Positions 1 through 9,549 are shown, numbered from the stretch's first letter. The stretch: 64,000 nucleotides of DNA from Hellea balneolensis DSM 19091 (GCF_000428525.1 NZ_AUAC01000002.1:124001-188000), one strand, 5' to 3'. Numbers and translations: made by a program. The notes: generated from the sequence alone by a model not told the origin.

Positions 1-324
1 CCGACTGATTGGGGCATAAGTCTTCCTGATTTGCGTTCTCGCTTGACGAACACCCCTGTTATTACGCTCCAAGAACATGATGATGAAATATTAGAACCCA
101 TTATTCGCAAGCTTTTTGAAGATAAGGGTCGAGTCGTATCCCAAGACTTAATCACATATCTGCTGAAATATCATGAGCGTAGCGTTTCTGCTCAGCGTGA
201 TCTCGTCAAGGCATTAGAGGCCGCAGCGCAACGTCAAAAAGCTGACATCACCAAAGCTTTCGCGGCCAAATACCTAAAGAGGCGATCAGAACGGGACTTG
301 TTTACCGTCCCAGGCGAAGAGTGA
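1..324 (+). CDS. hdaA: HdaA-like DnaA regulatory protein, 3' part only
   Basis: The reading frame is open from the first base, so the gene starts outside the window. The visible 107 residues begin with PTDWGISLPDLRSRL, the end of an AAA+ domain of the DnaA/Hda type. A helical lid follows, containing the segment SVSAQRDLVKALEAAA. The protein stops soon after and has no room for the DnaA DNA-binding domain IV, which fits Hda/HdaA rather than DnaA. In Caulobacter, HdaA with the beta clamp promotes ATP hydrolysis by DnaA after initiation. The 3' end overlaps the convergent SDR gene by 39 bases. Confidence 0.8.
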   Translation, partial: PTDWGISLPDLRSRLTNTPVITLQEHDDEILEPIIRKLFEDKGRVVSQDLITYLLKYHERSVSAQRDLVKALEAAAQRQKADITKAFAAKYLKRRSERDLFTVPGEE

Positions 325-1032
325 CCCACTATCTTTTGGTTCAATCTGTTCAATCACCTCTAGGAGTTTCTCAGCGCTATATTCAGGCGTGAATAATTTA
401 CCCTCGGGGACATTGCTTTGGAAGGGTTTTGAGAGGCCCGTATCAACTGTACCGGGATGCAGTCCAATAATAACGGTCTCTTTAAAGCGGCGGCCAAATT
501 CTATTGAAAGCGTTTTCAAAATCATATTCAATGCGGCTTTTGAAGCGCGGTAAGCATACCAACCTCCAATGCGATTATCAGAAATAGACCCAACTCTGGC
601 AGATAATGCCGCCAAAACAGCCTTACCGTCACGACGCATCAGGGGAAGAAAGTGTTTCGCTGTAACTGCAGGGCCAAAGGTGTTGACAATAAAACTCTGA
701 TTAAACGCCTCTAATGACATGGCGCGCATGTTTTTCTCTGGCGCAATGCCCTGTCCTTGCAAAAGACCTGTTGCTATGATGCATAGATCAAATACACCCG
801 TTTCACGCAAAGCTTCCGCTGCCGCCTCGATGCTCGTTTCATCTGTAAAATCAAATGTGAGGTTGGCCACTTTAGGTGAGGGATGACTTTGCCCTTGGCG
901 GGAAAGCGCATAAATTTGGCTAACCTGCTCTGAAGCTGCAAGCTTTTCTACAAAGGCTGCGCCAATGCCGCCGGTCGAGCCGACAATAACGACTCTTAAA
1001 TTAGTTCCCATGGAGGGCAAAAGTTTTGTCAT
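286..1032 (-). CDS. SDR family NAD(P)-dependent oxidoreductase
   Basis: This 248-residue classical short-chain dehydrogenase has an N-terminal dinucleotide-binding glycine motif ([10 protein letters not shown], about residues 18-27) and the catalytic YxxxK as YRASK near residue 160. The substrate is not recognisable; the overall look is like the CsgA/C-factor group. The start at 1032 has an AGAGG ribosome-binding site about 8 bases upstream and overlaps the stop of the upstream DUF2256 gene by ATGA, so the two are probably co-translated. It is divergent from a photolyase gene, and SDR, DUF2256 and FeS-photolyase look like one cassette, so a role linked to DNA-damage response or light is possible but only inferred. 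Confidence 0.85.
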   Translation of the reverse strand: MTKLLPSMGTNLRVVIVGSTGGIGAAFVEKLAASEQVSQIYALSRQGQSHPSPKVANLTFDFTDETSIEAAAEALRETGVFDLCIIATGLLQGQGIAPEKNMRAMSLEAFNQSFIVNTFGPAVTAKHFLPLMRRDGKAVLAALSARVGSISDNRIGGWYAYRASKAALNMILKTLSIEFGRRFKETVIIGLHPGTVDTGLSKPFQSNVPEGKLFTPEYSAEKLLEVIEQIEPKDSGSLFAWDGKQVPF

Positions 1033-1166
1033 GATTTCGACCTCTTACACTTTTGAGAACAATAACGAACTTCGTCCCAAACTTTTTCCCATTTCTTACG
1101 CCAGGAGAATGGACGCCCGCATGTAGCACAGTCTTTTTGAGGAAGATGAAGTTTTTTATGAGCCAT
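1029..1166 (-). CDS. DUF2256 small protein
   Basis: A 45-residue ORF starting [20 protein letters not shown] and ending [12 protein letters not shown]. It has two cysteine pairs (CATC and CSQKC) that could bind a metal, and a central tryptophan/lysine-rich segment ([10 protein letters not shown]). This pattern matches the DUF2256 family, whose genes are often found beside cryptochrome/photolyase-like genes; its function is unknown. The stop TGA overlaps the ATG of the SDR gene. The start lies 44 bases from the divergent photolyase start, so the leader must be very short. Confidence 0.85.
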   Translation of the reverse strand: MAHKKLHLPQKDCATCGRPFSWRKKWEKVWDEVRYCSQKCKRSKS

Positions 1167-1210
1167 ATTTAATATACGCATCAAATGCGGGACTCGTGCG
1201 TATAATAATT

Positions 1211-2758
1211 ATGTCAAAAATACTTATACCAATATTCGCCGACCAGCTCTCTCACGGCCTTGCTCCCTTAGAGATTAGCTCGCCTGAAGACTGTATCATT
1301 TTGATGATGGAAGTGAGAGGTGAGGCGGATACTGTGCCGCATCACCGTAAAAAACTTATCTTTCTGTTTTCGGCCATGCGCCATTTTGCTGACGAGCTGA
1401 AAGAGCGGGGGTGGTCAGTTGATTATATTGCTTTGAATGATGTTGAAAACACTGGGAACTTCACCTCTGAAATCAAGCGCGCGATGTCACGTCACGATAT
1501 CGAGCAAATCCGTCTTTGCGAACCTTCGGAATATCGTGTCCTCGAAACAGTAAAAAGTTGGCAAGAAGAACTCTCGATTCCCACAACGATAATGCCGGAT
1601 CACCGTTTCATTGCGGATCATGATGAATTTGAGACTTGGGCAGAGGGCCGCAAACAATATCGGATGGAGTTTTTCTATCGCGAAATGCGCCGTAAAACGA
1701 ATTTACTTATGGAGGGGGATAAGCCTGAAGGGGGTAAATGGAATTATGATTCGGAGAATCGTAAGCCAGCGAAGGGCGACCTCTTCATGCCCAAACCGCT
1801 AAAGTTTAAGCCTGATTCGATAACACAAGACGTTATCAATATGGTGGAGACAGAATTTCCCAACCGCTTTGGCGCTACAGACGACTTCTTTTTTGCTGTC
1901 ACTCGAGATGGTGCAAAAGAGGCCTTGGCTTATTTTATCAAAAATGTCCTTCCTCGCTTCGGTGATTACCAAGATGCGATGCTAACCGGCGAACCATTTC
2001 TCTATCATTCACTCCTCTCAATGTATCTGAATGCAGGATTGTTGGGCCCCCTTGAAATATGTGAAGTCGTAGAGACAGCCTATAAAGACGGCAAAGCTCC
2101 GCTCAATGCTGCGGAAGGCTATATTCGCCAAATTATCGGTTGGCGAGAATATGTGCGCGGAATTTACTGGCTCAAGATGCCAGATTATGTTGAGGAAAAT
2201 GCGCTTGGAGCTACACGTGATTTACCAGAGTTTTACTGGACTGGCGAGACGGATATGCAGTGCCTGTCACAAGCCATAGGTCAAACCAAGGAGCATGCCT
2301 ATGCGCATCATATTCAACGGTTAATGATAACGGGTAATTTTGCGTTATTGATAGGTGTGGATCCTAAGCAACTCCATGAATGGTACTTGGCGGTTTATAT
2401 CGATGCCTTTGAATGGGTTGAGCTCCCTAACACATTGGGCATGAGCCAGTTTGGCGATGGCGGATTACTAGGCTCAAAACCTTACGCGAGCAGCGGCGCT
2501 TATATTAACCGCATGAGTAATTACTGCAGTTCCTGTAAATACAGTGTCAAAGAACGCGTCGGAGAGAAGGCCTGTCCGTTTAACAGCCTTTATTGGCACT
2601 TTATTGCCCGCAATGAAGAGGCTTTGGCCAAGAATAACAGGATGGCGATGCCTTATCGAAATCTCGCAAAAATGGACCAAGAAAAACGGGAGGCCCTCAT
2701 AACTCAAGCCGATACATTTTTAGATAATCTCATGCCTACAGAAGGAACTTACTTTTAA
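1211..2758 (+). CDS. Cryptochrome/photolyase family protein, iron-sulfur bacterial type (FeS-BCP, PhrB-like)
   Basis: A 515-residue flavoprotein of the bacterial (6-4) photolyase/cryptochrome group. The N-terminal Rossmann-like antenna domain begins MSKILIPIFADQLS. The C-terminal FAD domain contains the segments GYIRQIIGWREYVRG and FEWVELPNTLGMSQFGDGG. Four cysteines, at about 351, 439, 442 and 455 (YCSSC, then EKACPF), have the same spacing as the [4Fe-4S] ligands of Agrobacterium PhrB (350, 438, 441, 454, recalled from the literature). Likely role: light-driven repair of (6-4) photoproducts. The ATG at 1211 was preferred to a GTG at 1196 because MSKILIPIF is the natural domain start. A TATAAT at 1201-1206 sits just before it, so the mRNA may be almost leaderless. 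Confidence 0.92.
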   Translation: MSKILIPIFADQLSHGLAPLEISSPEDCIILMMEVRGEADTVPHHRKKLIFLFSAMRHFADELKERGWSVDYIALNDVENTGNFTSEIKRAMSRHDIEQIRLCEPSEYRVLETVKSWQEELSIPTTIMPDHRFIADHDEFETWAEGRKQYRMEFFYREMRRKTNLLMEGDKPEGGKWNYDSENRKPAKGDLFMPKPLKFKPDSITQDVINMVETEFPNRFGATDDFFFAVTRDGAKEALAYFIKNVLPRFGDYQDAMLTGEPFLYHSLLSMYLNAGLLGPLEICEVVETAYKDGKAPLNAAEGYIRQIIGWREYVRGIYWLKMPDYVEENALGATRDLPEFYWTGETDMQCLSQAIGQTKEHAYAHHIQRLMITGNFALLIGVDPKQLHEWYLAVYIDAFEWVELPNTLGMSQFGDGGLLGSKPYASSGAYINRMSNYCSSCKYSVKERVGEKACPFNSLYWHFIARNEEALAKNNRMAMPYRNLAKMDQEKREALITQADTFLDNLMPTEGTYF

Positions 2759-2777
2759 TGTATCAAATATTTGCGGC

Positions 2778-3428
2778 CTAAAACGGGCAGGGCGATTCAA
2801 ATTCCACCCAGTCACCACCTGTAGGCTTTCTCAACTTTAGCTTATGCGCATGAAGCTGTAACCGAGGTGCGGATGCAAACGCCTCTTCATGAGCATATAA
2901 TCTGTCACCTAAGATGGGGTGACCCAATGCGAGCATATGAACTCGAAGTTGATGTGACCGGCCAGTTTTCGGGAAAAGAGCGACATATGTTGACGTCTTT
3001 TCTCGCTCAAGAATTTTCCATTGAGTTAAAGAGGCTTTCCCGCGTTCGTGACATACCATTTGCTTTGGACGGTTAGGCCAGTCTGTTATTAAGGGTAAGT
3101 CTATCTGGCCCGTATCTTTATCAATCTGCCCCCAAACACGAGATAGATATGTCTTTTCCGTCATACGTTTTTCAAATTGAAGGCCTACATGACGCTGTGC
3201 ATTAGCATTTCGGGCGAAAACCATCACGCCCGATGTCGCCATGTCCAGGCGATGAATCGTGAGGGCTTCAGGAAAATCGATGCGTAGGCGCGCTTCCAAA
3301 CAATCGGGTTCTGTTTTCCCAGGGACACTTAAAAGGCCGCTTGGCTTTTCGACGATTATGAGTTCATTATCTGTATAGATATAGGAGAGGGGGTGTGTCG
3401 GCGGCGCGTAAACGAATTCCCGTTTCAT
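2778..3428 (-). CDS. rluA: RluA family RNA pseudouridine synthase
   Basis: A 216-residue protein with the RluA-family catalytic motif HRLDMATSG, whose Asp attacks uridine, at about residues 59-67. The C-terminal RSHQLRVHMLALGHPILGD motif is also typical. There is no N-terminal S4 domain, and the length equals that of E. coli RluA (219 residues), which modifies 23S rRNA U746 and tRNA U32. The start at 3428 overlaps the stop of rnd by ATGA, so rnd-rluA form a coupled pair. Assignment to RluA rather than another short RluA-family member rests on length and absence of S4. Confidence 0.85.
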   Translation of the reverse strand: MKREFVYAPPTHPLSYIYTDNELIIVEKPSGLLSVPGKTEPDCLEARLRIDFPEALTIHRLDMATSGVMVFARNANAQRHVGLQFEKRMTEKTYLSRVWGQIDKDTGQIDLPLITDWPNRPKQMVCHERGKASLTQWKILEREKTSTYVALFPKTGRSHQLRVHMLALGHPILGDRLYAHEEAFASAPRLQLHAHKLKLRKPTGGDWVEFESPCPF

Positions 3429-4582
3429 TCGTCTAAATCTGTCGCAACGACTTTGCGTCCTTCAAGGCGTAGGGCAATTTTACCGGATAAGAGCTTAAGA
3501 GCATCATCGCCAAAAATCTCTTTGCGCCAACCTTTCAGAGCCGCCACATCGGCTTTATCGCCAAAAGCGGCCAGTTTTTCAATGTCCGCATTATTAGCAA
3601 CCATGCGCGGCGCAATATCGACATATTCAGTTCGCAAACGCAGTAGCGTCTTAAGCATTTCAATAGTTGGCCCAAGGTTAGGCGGCATGTGCTGAACCTT
3701 GGGAAGTTTGGGTGCATAATCATCTGCATTAGCTATGGCGGCATTAAGCGACTCGACTAAGTCTTTAGCAGAACGTGATTTTTCAAACCCGCGCGGAATG
3801 CCCCGAAGACGGCCCAAAGCAGCTATATCTTTGGGCTTTTGCTGAGCCAGATCATACATGGCATCATCCTTTAGCACGCGGCGACGCGGAATATCTTTCT
3901 CTATCGCTTGACGCTCCCGCCAAGCCGCGGCAGCCTTCAAAGCGGCGAGGTAATGCTTTTTGGGATTGCGAACTTTAAGGCGCTCCCATGCGTTCTCAGG
4001 TTCAAATGTGTAGAGCTTTTCTTCCATTTGAGGCGCCATCTCTTCGAGCACCCATGACATACGGCCTTTTTCCTCAAGCTCAGCGACAAGGTCAGGATAT
4101 AAATCCCGCAAATGCGTTACGTCAGCGATGGCATATTTAAGCTGTTTCTCAGACAGAGGTCGCCGAGACCAATCGGTGAAACGGGCGCCTTTATCCAGAT
4201 TAATATCCAGCCTGCCTTTGACGAGCGCACCGTAGCCCGTGGAGTCGCCAAAGCCCAATGCCATAGCCGCTATCTGGGTATCGAAAATATTGGCCGGAAC
4301 CGCGCCGCACATTTGATAGAATATTTCCATATCCTGACGCGCTGCATGCAAGACTTTTATAATGGCTTCATCCATCAATAGAGCATTGAAAGGAGATAAA
4401 TCTAAACCCTCTGCCAGCGGATCAATAATGACTTCATCGTCTTCTGTCGCGGCCTGTATCAAGCATAATATCGAGTAGAATGTGCTCTCTCGCATGAACT
4501 CTGTATCAACACACATAAAGGGTTTTTCAGCGGCGCGTTCGCAAAAAGCGTTAAGGGCATCCTGAGTCGTGATAACATTCAT
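3425..4582 (-). CDS. rnd: Ribonuclease D
   Basis: A 385-residue 3'-5' exoribonuclease of the DEDDy group that trims tRNA 3' ends. Exo motif I is VDTEFMRE (Asp26, Glu28), motif II is in AARQDMEIF, and motif III is YAIADVTHLRDLY. HRDC-like helical segments follow (around residues 200-290 and again near the C-terminus). The length matches the family. It is translationally coupled to the downstream rluA. Confidence 0.93.
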   Translation of the reverse strand: MNVITTQDALNAFCERAAEKPFMCVDTEFMRESTFYSILCLIQAATEDDEVIIDPLAEGLDLSPFNALLMDEAIIKVLHAARQDMEIFYQMCGAVPANIFDTQIAAMALGFGDSTGYGALVKGRLDINLDKGARFTDWSRRPLSEKQLKYAIADVTHLRDLYPDLVAELEEKGRMSWVLEEMAPQMEEKLYTFEPENAWERLKVRNPKKHYLAALKAAAAWRERQAIEKDIPRRRVLKDDAMYDLAQQKPKDIAALGRLRGIPRGFEKSRSAKDLVESLNAAIANADDYAPKLPKVQHMPPNLGPTIEMLKTLLRLRTEYVDIAPRMVANNADIEKLAAFGDKADVAALKGWRKEIFGDDALKLLSGKIALRLEGRKVVATDLDE

Positions 4583-4631
4583 GGCCGCGCCCTAGCAGGA
4601 CGTAAGGCGCGGCGCAATTGTTTCGATTGAT

Positions 4632-5363
4632 TTAGCCCACCCCATGCATACCAAAGACGTCATCCAATAACTCAAGCGTCGAAGCCCAAGCGCGGCGCTC
4701 GCTATCGGCATTATGCTTTAACGTTCCGTCGCCGCTATCTGCGCCAGGCACCATAAAGGCATGAGTCGTTTGGCCGTAAGCATGGAGCTGCCAATCACAT
4801 TTTGCAGCTGCGAGTTCTTCTCCTAGAGCGGTGACATGCGCTGGCGGCGCCATGGGGTCGTCCCACCCATGCGCGACAAGCACTTTGGCTTTGATTTTTT
4901 TCTTAGGTAAATCAGGCGCATCGAGCAAACCGTGAAAGCTAATAGCGGCTTTCAGGTCCATGCCAGAACGTGCGGCATCCAACGTACATAATCCGCCAAA
5001 ACAAAAACCCATCATTGCCATATGTGTCTCGTCAACTTCGGGAAGGGCTTTCGCGGCTTTTACACCAGCTTTGATGCGTTTAAGCAATTTTGCGCGATCA
5101 TCTTTGAGTGGCATCATCATAGCTTGCTTGTCTTCAACCGTTTCGGGCAGGGCACCATCTCCGTAATTATCAAGGCAAAAGCCAACATAACCCTGTGCTG
5201 CCATTTGAATGGCTTTATCTTCGGCAAAGCTGTCCATGCCGCTCCATGCATGGTTCACGATAACGCAGGGCTTTGCGTCAGCAAAAGACTCATCCCACGC
5301 CATAAAGCCAATACATTTCTGTTTTCCGTCCATATATTCGACAGGTTTTGTAATGATAGACAT
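4632..5363 (-). CDS. Dienelactone hydrolase family protein
   Basis: A 243-residue alpha/beta-hydrolase. The nucleophile elbow is GFCFGG, with a cysteine nucleophile as in dienelactone hydrolases; the acid is in AHGWDDP and the histidine in TTHAF, completing a Cys-Asp-His triad. No signal peptide, so cytoplasmic. The substrate is unknown. An ATG at 5363 has a strong GGAGG site about 8 bases upstream; the longer frame from a TTG at 5378 would put that Shine-Dalgarno inside the coding sequence, so the ATG is preferred. It is divergent from the LysM lipoprotein gene. Confidence 0.85.
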   Translation of the reverse strand: MSIITKPVEYMDGKQKCIGFMAWDESFADAKPCVIVNHAWSGMDSFAEDKAIQMAAQGYVGFCLDNYGDGALPETVEDKQAMMMPLKDDRAKLLKRIKAGVKAAKALPEVDETHMAMMGFCFGGLCTLDAARSGMDLKAAISFHGLLDAPDLPKKKIKAKVLVAHGWDDPMAPPAHVTALGEELAAAKCDWQLHAYGQTTHAFMVPGADSGDGTLKHNADSERRAWASTLELLDDVFGMHGVG

Positions 5364-5422
5364 AGTTGCCTCCTCCAAGAATTTTGATTTTGTTTTAGCG
5401 AGCGCTCTTTACAGGTCAAGTA

Positions 5423-5461
5423 AAGCTGAGCGTCTTTTGCAGTGATGATGCGACTCAGCTT
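5423..5461. repeat. Inverted repeat in divergent promoter region
   Basis: AAGCTGAG at 5423-5430 is mirrored exactly by CTCAGCTT at 5454-5461. A further CG/CG pairing lies inside after a one-base bulge, with about 18 bases between the arms. It lies between the divergent dienelactone hydrolase and LysM lipoprotein genes, 60 bases before the latter. It could be an operator or an mRNA hairpin; nothing in the sequence decides which. Confidence 0.4.
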
Positions 5462-5522
5462 GTTAAGGGAATATTAGCCATATTTGAGTGTAATATGTGC
5501 TCAGCTGCCATGAGGTCCTAAA

Positions 5523-6500
5523 ATGTTGTCTCGTATTACTCTAATTACATCCATATCCGTTATTGCTTTAGGCGCTTGCGCGACACAGCAGGAAAACCCG
5601 TTTTACAAATATTCATCCAAATATGAGGGAGCGGCCCCGATTACAATGGCGCAAGGTTCTCAATATGGCTCAACTCCGCAAACTGTACAGGTTGCGCAGC
5701 CCTCACAAGACATACAAAGTGTTCAAGCGGTGCCTCAGCAATACCAGACATCAGATGTCATCTATCAACAAACAACTTATAACGCATCGCAACAAGCCGC
5801 CTATACGCGCGTAAATCCTGAATGCTTGAAGAAAGAGCAAAACCACGAACTAATAGGGGCCGGTGTTGGCGGCACAATCGGGGCTATCGCCGGTAAAAAG
5901 GTCATCGGCGGCACAAAGGGGACGGCTATAGGGGCCGCTTTGGGCGGCGCTGCAGGCTATGGCATAGGGGATAAGACTGTGAATTGTGACCCTGAGCCTT
6001 ATGTTATGCTGCAGCCCACGCCGACTGTTGCGCAGGCCTATGTATCTCCGACTGACACAGAATTTAAGACCATAACGAGCGAGGGCACCCCGGGCTATCA
6101 GGTCATACAGGCGCAAAATTCATCGCAGTCCATGTCAATTTCCGAAGCTATGTCCTCATCTCACCCGGCCTATGCCGGCTTACAAGCTTCAACCGGTGCA
6201 GCTCCAGCTGTGCAGCCTGAATCTTATCATCAACAGGCAGGCTTAGCCCTGCCAGTCAGCTATGATTATTCAAATAACACGATATCCGCTTTTACTGAGA
6301 CCACTCTGGGACAGACTGAGACACGTTTGCTTGCAGGTGCAACCTCAGGCACGCACTTCGTCAAACAAGGTGATACTGTTTATTCATTATCACGTCGCCT
6401 CTGTGTGGGTGTAGATGAAATCCAATCGCTAAATCGCCTTGATACGGGATACGGAATTCGCATTGGAGAAACGCTTCAATTGCCGCCCTCGCGTTGCTAA
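5523..6500 (+). CDS. LysM-domain lipoprotein with glycine zipper
   Basis: A 325-residue predicted lipoprotein. The signal peptide ends in the lipobox LGAC, giving Cys19 as the lipidated residue. A Gln-rich linker follows, then a Gly/Ala-rich glycine-zipper segment at about residues 112-152 (GAGVGGTIGAIAG and repeats), like outer-membrane 17 kDa-antigen proteins. A C-terminal LysM peptidoglycan-binding domain runs from about 276 (FVKQGDTVYSLSRR to RIGETLQLP). It probably links the outer membrane and cell wall. The start ATG has a GAGG site 7 bases upstream. It resembles NlpD/Pal-like architecture without a peptidase domain. Confidence 0.85.
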   Translation: MLSRITLITSISVIALGACATQQENPFYKYSSKYEGAAPITMAQGSQYGSTPQTVQVAQPSQDIQSVQAVPQQYQTSDVIYQQTTYNASQQAAYTRVNPECLKKEQNHELIGAGVGGTIGAIAGKKVIGGTKGTAIGAALGGAAGYGIGDKTVNCDPEPYVMLQPTPTVAQAYVSPTDTEFKTITSEGTPGYQVIQAQNSSQSMSISEAMSSSHPAYAGLQASTGAAPAVQPESYHQQAGLALPVSYDYSNNTISAFTETTLGQTETRLLAGATSGTHFVKQGDTVYSLSRRLCVGVDEIQSLNRLDTGYGIRIGETLQLPPSRC

Positions 6501-6614
6501 ATTTATTGTCCGCGCATTAGAATAAAGAACGTGCGCTCGATGAGAATCTCGGCTATTCTGTTATTTCATTCGTATCCGAATTAAATAATTTATATGCATA
6601 GCAATAGGGTTTAC

Positions 6615-8027
6615 ATGAGAAATCGTTCAGCAAAAATTCTGGCCACTGTCGGGCCAGCGAGTTCCGCGCCCGATACGCTTCGCCTTTTACATGATGTTGG
6701 CGTTGATGCCTTTCGCCTGAACTTTTCTCATGGATCGCACGAAGATCATGCACGTTCCGTGACATCTATTCGCCAAGTTGAGAAAGAGACCGGCAATGCC
6801 ATTACGATAGTCGCTGACATGCAGGGACCTAAACTACGTTGCGGAGAGTTTGAAAAGGGTGAGATTGGGTTGCGCTACGGCGAAACGGTAGACATCATCC
6901 GGAGTGATAAGAAAGGCAAAGATGGCCTAATCTGCATGCCGCATCCTGAACTTATGGCGGCTATGGAGCCCGGGCACACGCTTAAATTTGACGATGGTAA
7001 GCTGATGGTGACCATCACGGCCAATGACGGCAAACGTATGAAGGCCCGCGTGGACGTTCCGGGTATTTTAAAAAATAAGAAAGGCATCAATGTCATCGGG
7101 GCGGTACTGCCTATGTCAGCGATGACGGAAAAAGACCGTGTGGATATGGCTTTTGCCCTTACGCAGGACGTGGATTACATCGCGCTTTCATTCGTTCAGA
7201 CAGCGCAAGACGTCATAGATGCGCGCGAAATTATCGGCGACAAAGCACAAATCATTGTGAAAATCGAAAAACCATCTGCAATAGAGTTTTTGGATGATAT
7301 TTTGGAACATGCAGATGCAGCTATGGTCGCGCGCGGGGATTTGGGCGTTGAGCTTCCGCTTGAAACTGTACCCGTGGTACAGCGCCAAATTATTCGCAAG
7401 GCCCGCGCTTTAGGAAAGCCCGTCATTGTGGCAACACACATGCTCGAATCTATGATTGATGCACCGACCCCCACACGCGCAGAAGCATCAGATGTTGCAA
7501 CCGCTATCTATCAAGGCGCGGATGCCGTTATGCTCTCGGCTGAAACGGCGGTCGGACGTCATCCAGCAACCGCCGTTGCCATTATGGACCGTATTATCGG
7601 AGCTGCCGAGTCAGATCCGGAGTTTTGGAAATATTTCAAGCAGATCGATTTACCTTATGAGGCCACTCCCGAAGATGCCATTTCGCAATCTGTTCGCGGC
7701 ATAGCAGAGACGTTAAACTGTAAAGCGGTTTTGGGATATACACTCACAGGTTCAACAGTGCAGCGCATTTCACGCGAACGTCCGCCTTGCAGAATTGTTT
7801 GCCTGACACCGCGCCAGAGCACGGCTAGCCGTCTTGCGCTAAGTTGGGGCGTCATGCCGATTGTCATGAAAGACCCTGTAAATTTTGATGACATGCTCGG
7901 CAGTGTTCAAGACGTCGCGACAACACGCGTTGGCTTAAAACCGGGTGATAAAATCATGATCAGTGCGGGAATTCCCTTTGGCCGTCCGGGCACAACAAAT
8001 ACGCTTAAAATCAGCACTATTGAATAG
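6615..8027 (+). CDS. pyk: Pyruvate kinase
   Basis: A 470-residue glycolytic enzyme converting phosphoenolpyruvate and ADP to pyruvate and ATP. Motifs: RLNFSHGSHEDH near the N-terminus, the active-site strand IIVKIEKPSA with its catalytic Lys, VARGDLGVELP, and MLESMIDAPTPTRAEASDV for the metal and phosphate sites. The C-terminal domain is complete. The ATG at 6615 (MRNRSAKILATVGPASS) was chosen over 6594 because it has an AGGG site about 6 bases upstream and matches the usual family N-terminus. Confidence 0.96.
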   Translation: MRNRSAKILATVGPASSAPDTLRLLHDVGVDAFRLNFSHGSHEDHARSVTSIRQVEKETGNAITIVADMQGPKLRCGEFEKGEIGLRYGETVDIIRSDKKGKDGLICMPHPELMAAMEPGHTLKFDDGKLMVTITANDGKRMKARVDVPGILKNKKGINVIGAVLPMSAMTEKDRVDMAFALTQDVDYIALSFVQTAQDVIDAREIIGDKAQIIVKIEKPSAIEFLDDILEHADAAMVARGDLGVELPLETVPVVQRQIIRKARALGKPVIVATHMLESMIDAPTPTRAEASDVATAIYQGADAVMLSAETAVGRHPATAVAIMDRIIGAAESDPEFWKYFKQIDLPYEATPEDAISQSVRGIAETLNCKAVLGYTLTGSTVQRISRERPPCRIVCLTPRQSTASRLALSWGVMPIVMKDPVNFDDMLGSVQDVATTRVGLKPGDKIMISAGIPFGRPGTTNTLKISTIE

Positions 8028-8030
8028 CTA

Positions 8031-8050
8031 TACCCCCGTAATTGGGGGTT
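8031..8050 (+). terminator. Hairpin after pyk
   Basis: ACCCCC (8032-8037) pairs with GGGGGT (8044-8049) around a six-base loop, 4 bases after the pyk stop. No U-tract follows, so it is at best a weak intrinsic terminator. It could instead stabilise the 3' end of pyk mRNA or act before lipA, which starts 34 bases later. Confidence 0.45.
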
Positions 8051-8083
8051 GCTATAGTGTAGCGAAACGCCCATTTTAATCCC

Positions 8084-9049
8084 ATGACTGTTCTTATTGA
8101 TATCAATAAAAAACCGAGGCCCGATAAAAGACCGCGCCATCCGGAAAAAGCCAATCGCCCGGACACGGAAGTTCTGCGCAAGCCGTCTTGGATTCGCGTC
8201 AAAGCGCCGACCTCAAAGGGCTATGCTGAGACCCGCAAAATCGTCAAGGATAAAGGCCTCGTCACTGTCTGCGAAGAAGCGGCCTGTCCAAACATTGGTG
8301 AGTGTTGGGAAAAATCTCACGCGACCTTTATGATCTTAGGCGAAGTCTGCACCAGAGCTTGCGCTTTTTGCAATGTTTCCACCGGGTTACCGCAAGCTGT
8401 TGATACAGATGAGCCGAGAAAAATCGGCGAAGCCGTTAAAGAAATGAAACTGCAACACGTGGTTATCACATCTGTTGACCGCGATGATCTGTCTGATGGG
8501 GGCGCGCAACATTTTGTTGATGTGATAAACGCTATCCGTAGCGCCTCCCCAAAGACGACTATTGAGATACTGACGCCTGATTTCCTTCGTAAAGACGGCG
8601 CGACGGAAACCGTTATTGATGCACGTCCTGATGTCTTTAATCATAACCTCGAAACTGTGCCGCGTCTCTATTTGAAGATACGCCCTGGTGCGCGCTATTT
8701 CCATTCTTTGCGGCTTCTTGAAAAAGTTAAACAGCGCGACCCGAGCCAGTTTACAAAATCTGGACTCATGGTGGGCCTCGGCGAAACCAAAGAGGAAGTG
8801 ATGCAGGTCATGGATGATATGCGCTCAGCAGGTATCGATTTTCTGACAATCGGCCAATACTTACAGCCCACAAGAAAACATGCGCCAGTCGATCGCTTTG
8901 TGACGCCAGAGGAATTCAAGGCTTACGAAACCATTGCCAAAGCCAAAGGGTTCCTGCTCGTTTCAGCCAGTCCTTTGACGCGCTCATCCTATCACGCCGA
9001 TAGCGACTTTGCGAAACTGCAAGCGGCCCGCAAGGCAGCCCACGCCTAA
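8084..9049 (+). CDS. lipA: Lipoyl synthase
   Basis: A 321-residue radical SAM enzyme that inserts sulfur into protein-bound octanoyl groups. The auxiliary-cluster cysteines are in [13 protein letters not shown] (about residues 65-77) and the radical SAM CxxxCxxC is CTRACAFC (about 89-96). The C-terminal RSSYHAD segment carries the conserved Ser that ligates the auxiliary cluster. The stop overlaps the start of the COQ10-like gene (TAATG). Confidence 0.96.
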   Translation: MTVLIDINKKPRPDKRPRHPEKANRPDTEVLRKPSWIRVKAPTSKGYAETRKIVKDKGLVTVCEEAACPNIGECWEKSHATFMILGEVCTRACAFCNVSTGLPQAVDTDEPRKIGEAVKEMKLQHVVITSVDRDDLSDGGAQHFVDVINAIRSASPKTTIEILTPDFLRKDGATETVIDARPDVFNHNLETVPRLYLKIRPGARYFHSLRLLEKVKQRDPSQFTKSGLMVGLGETKEEVMQVMDDMRSAGIDFLTIGQYLQPTRKHAPVDRFVTPEEFKAYETIAKAKGFLLVSASPLTRSSYHADSDFAKLQAARKAAHA

Positions 9050-9549
9050 TGCCCACCGCCAGCTTTACACGCCATATTTGCCATGACGCGGATGAGCTTC
9101 TGGAAATGGTAGCAAATGTCGAAGACTACCCGACATTCATCAACCTAATTTCTGCACTGCGCATCACCAAGAAAATCAGTGAGACGGACTTCGAAGCCGA
9201 AGCCATTGTCGCCTATAAAATGATACGCGAGAGCTTTAAATCGCTCATCCATATTGAGCGCGACAAAAAGTTTATCCGCGTTACCAAAGCCGAGAAAGGC
9301 GGAGCGGTTAAAACACTAGAAAATACATGGAAATTTCATCCGCTTTCAGATGGCACTACAGCCGTAGAGTTTTTTGTCGATGTCAGCCTTAAAGCCTTTC
9401 CTCTAAATATGCTCATTCGCGACAAAATGGACAAAGCCAGCGATGTCATCATGGATGCCTTCACAGCCAGAGCTAAGCAAATCTGCAAGCCCGTAAAGAG
9501 TGACGGACTTGATTTAACCGCAGAATATAAGAGACTAGGCTTAGTTTAA
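9049..9549 (+). CDS. COQ10/RatA family START-like (SRPBCC) protein
   Basis: A 166-residue single-domain protein with the N-terminal signature of the COQ10/RatA family (VANVEDYPTFINLISALRI) and a SRPBCC lipid-binding fold pattern to the C-terminus. In mitochondria, COQ10 binds ubiquinone and helps its delivery; the bacterial relatives are annotated both as ubiquinone-binding proteins and, in E. coli, as RatA. An alphaproteobacterial lipA-adjacent copy is more likely the quinone-related form, which is inference. It overlaps lipA by one base. Confidence 0.85.
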   Translation: MPTASFTRHICHDADELLEMVANVEDYPTFINLISALRITKKISETDFEAEAIVAYKMIRESFKSLIHIERDKKFIRVTKAEKGGAVKTLENTWKFHPLSDGTTAVEFFVDVSLKAFPLNMLIRDKMDKASDVIMDAFTARAKQICKPVKSDGLDLTAEYKRLGLV

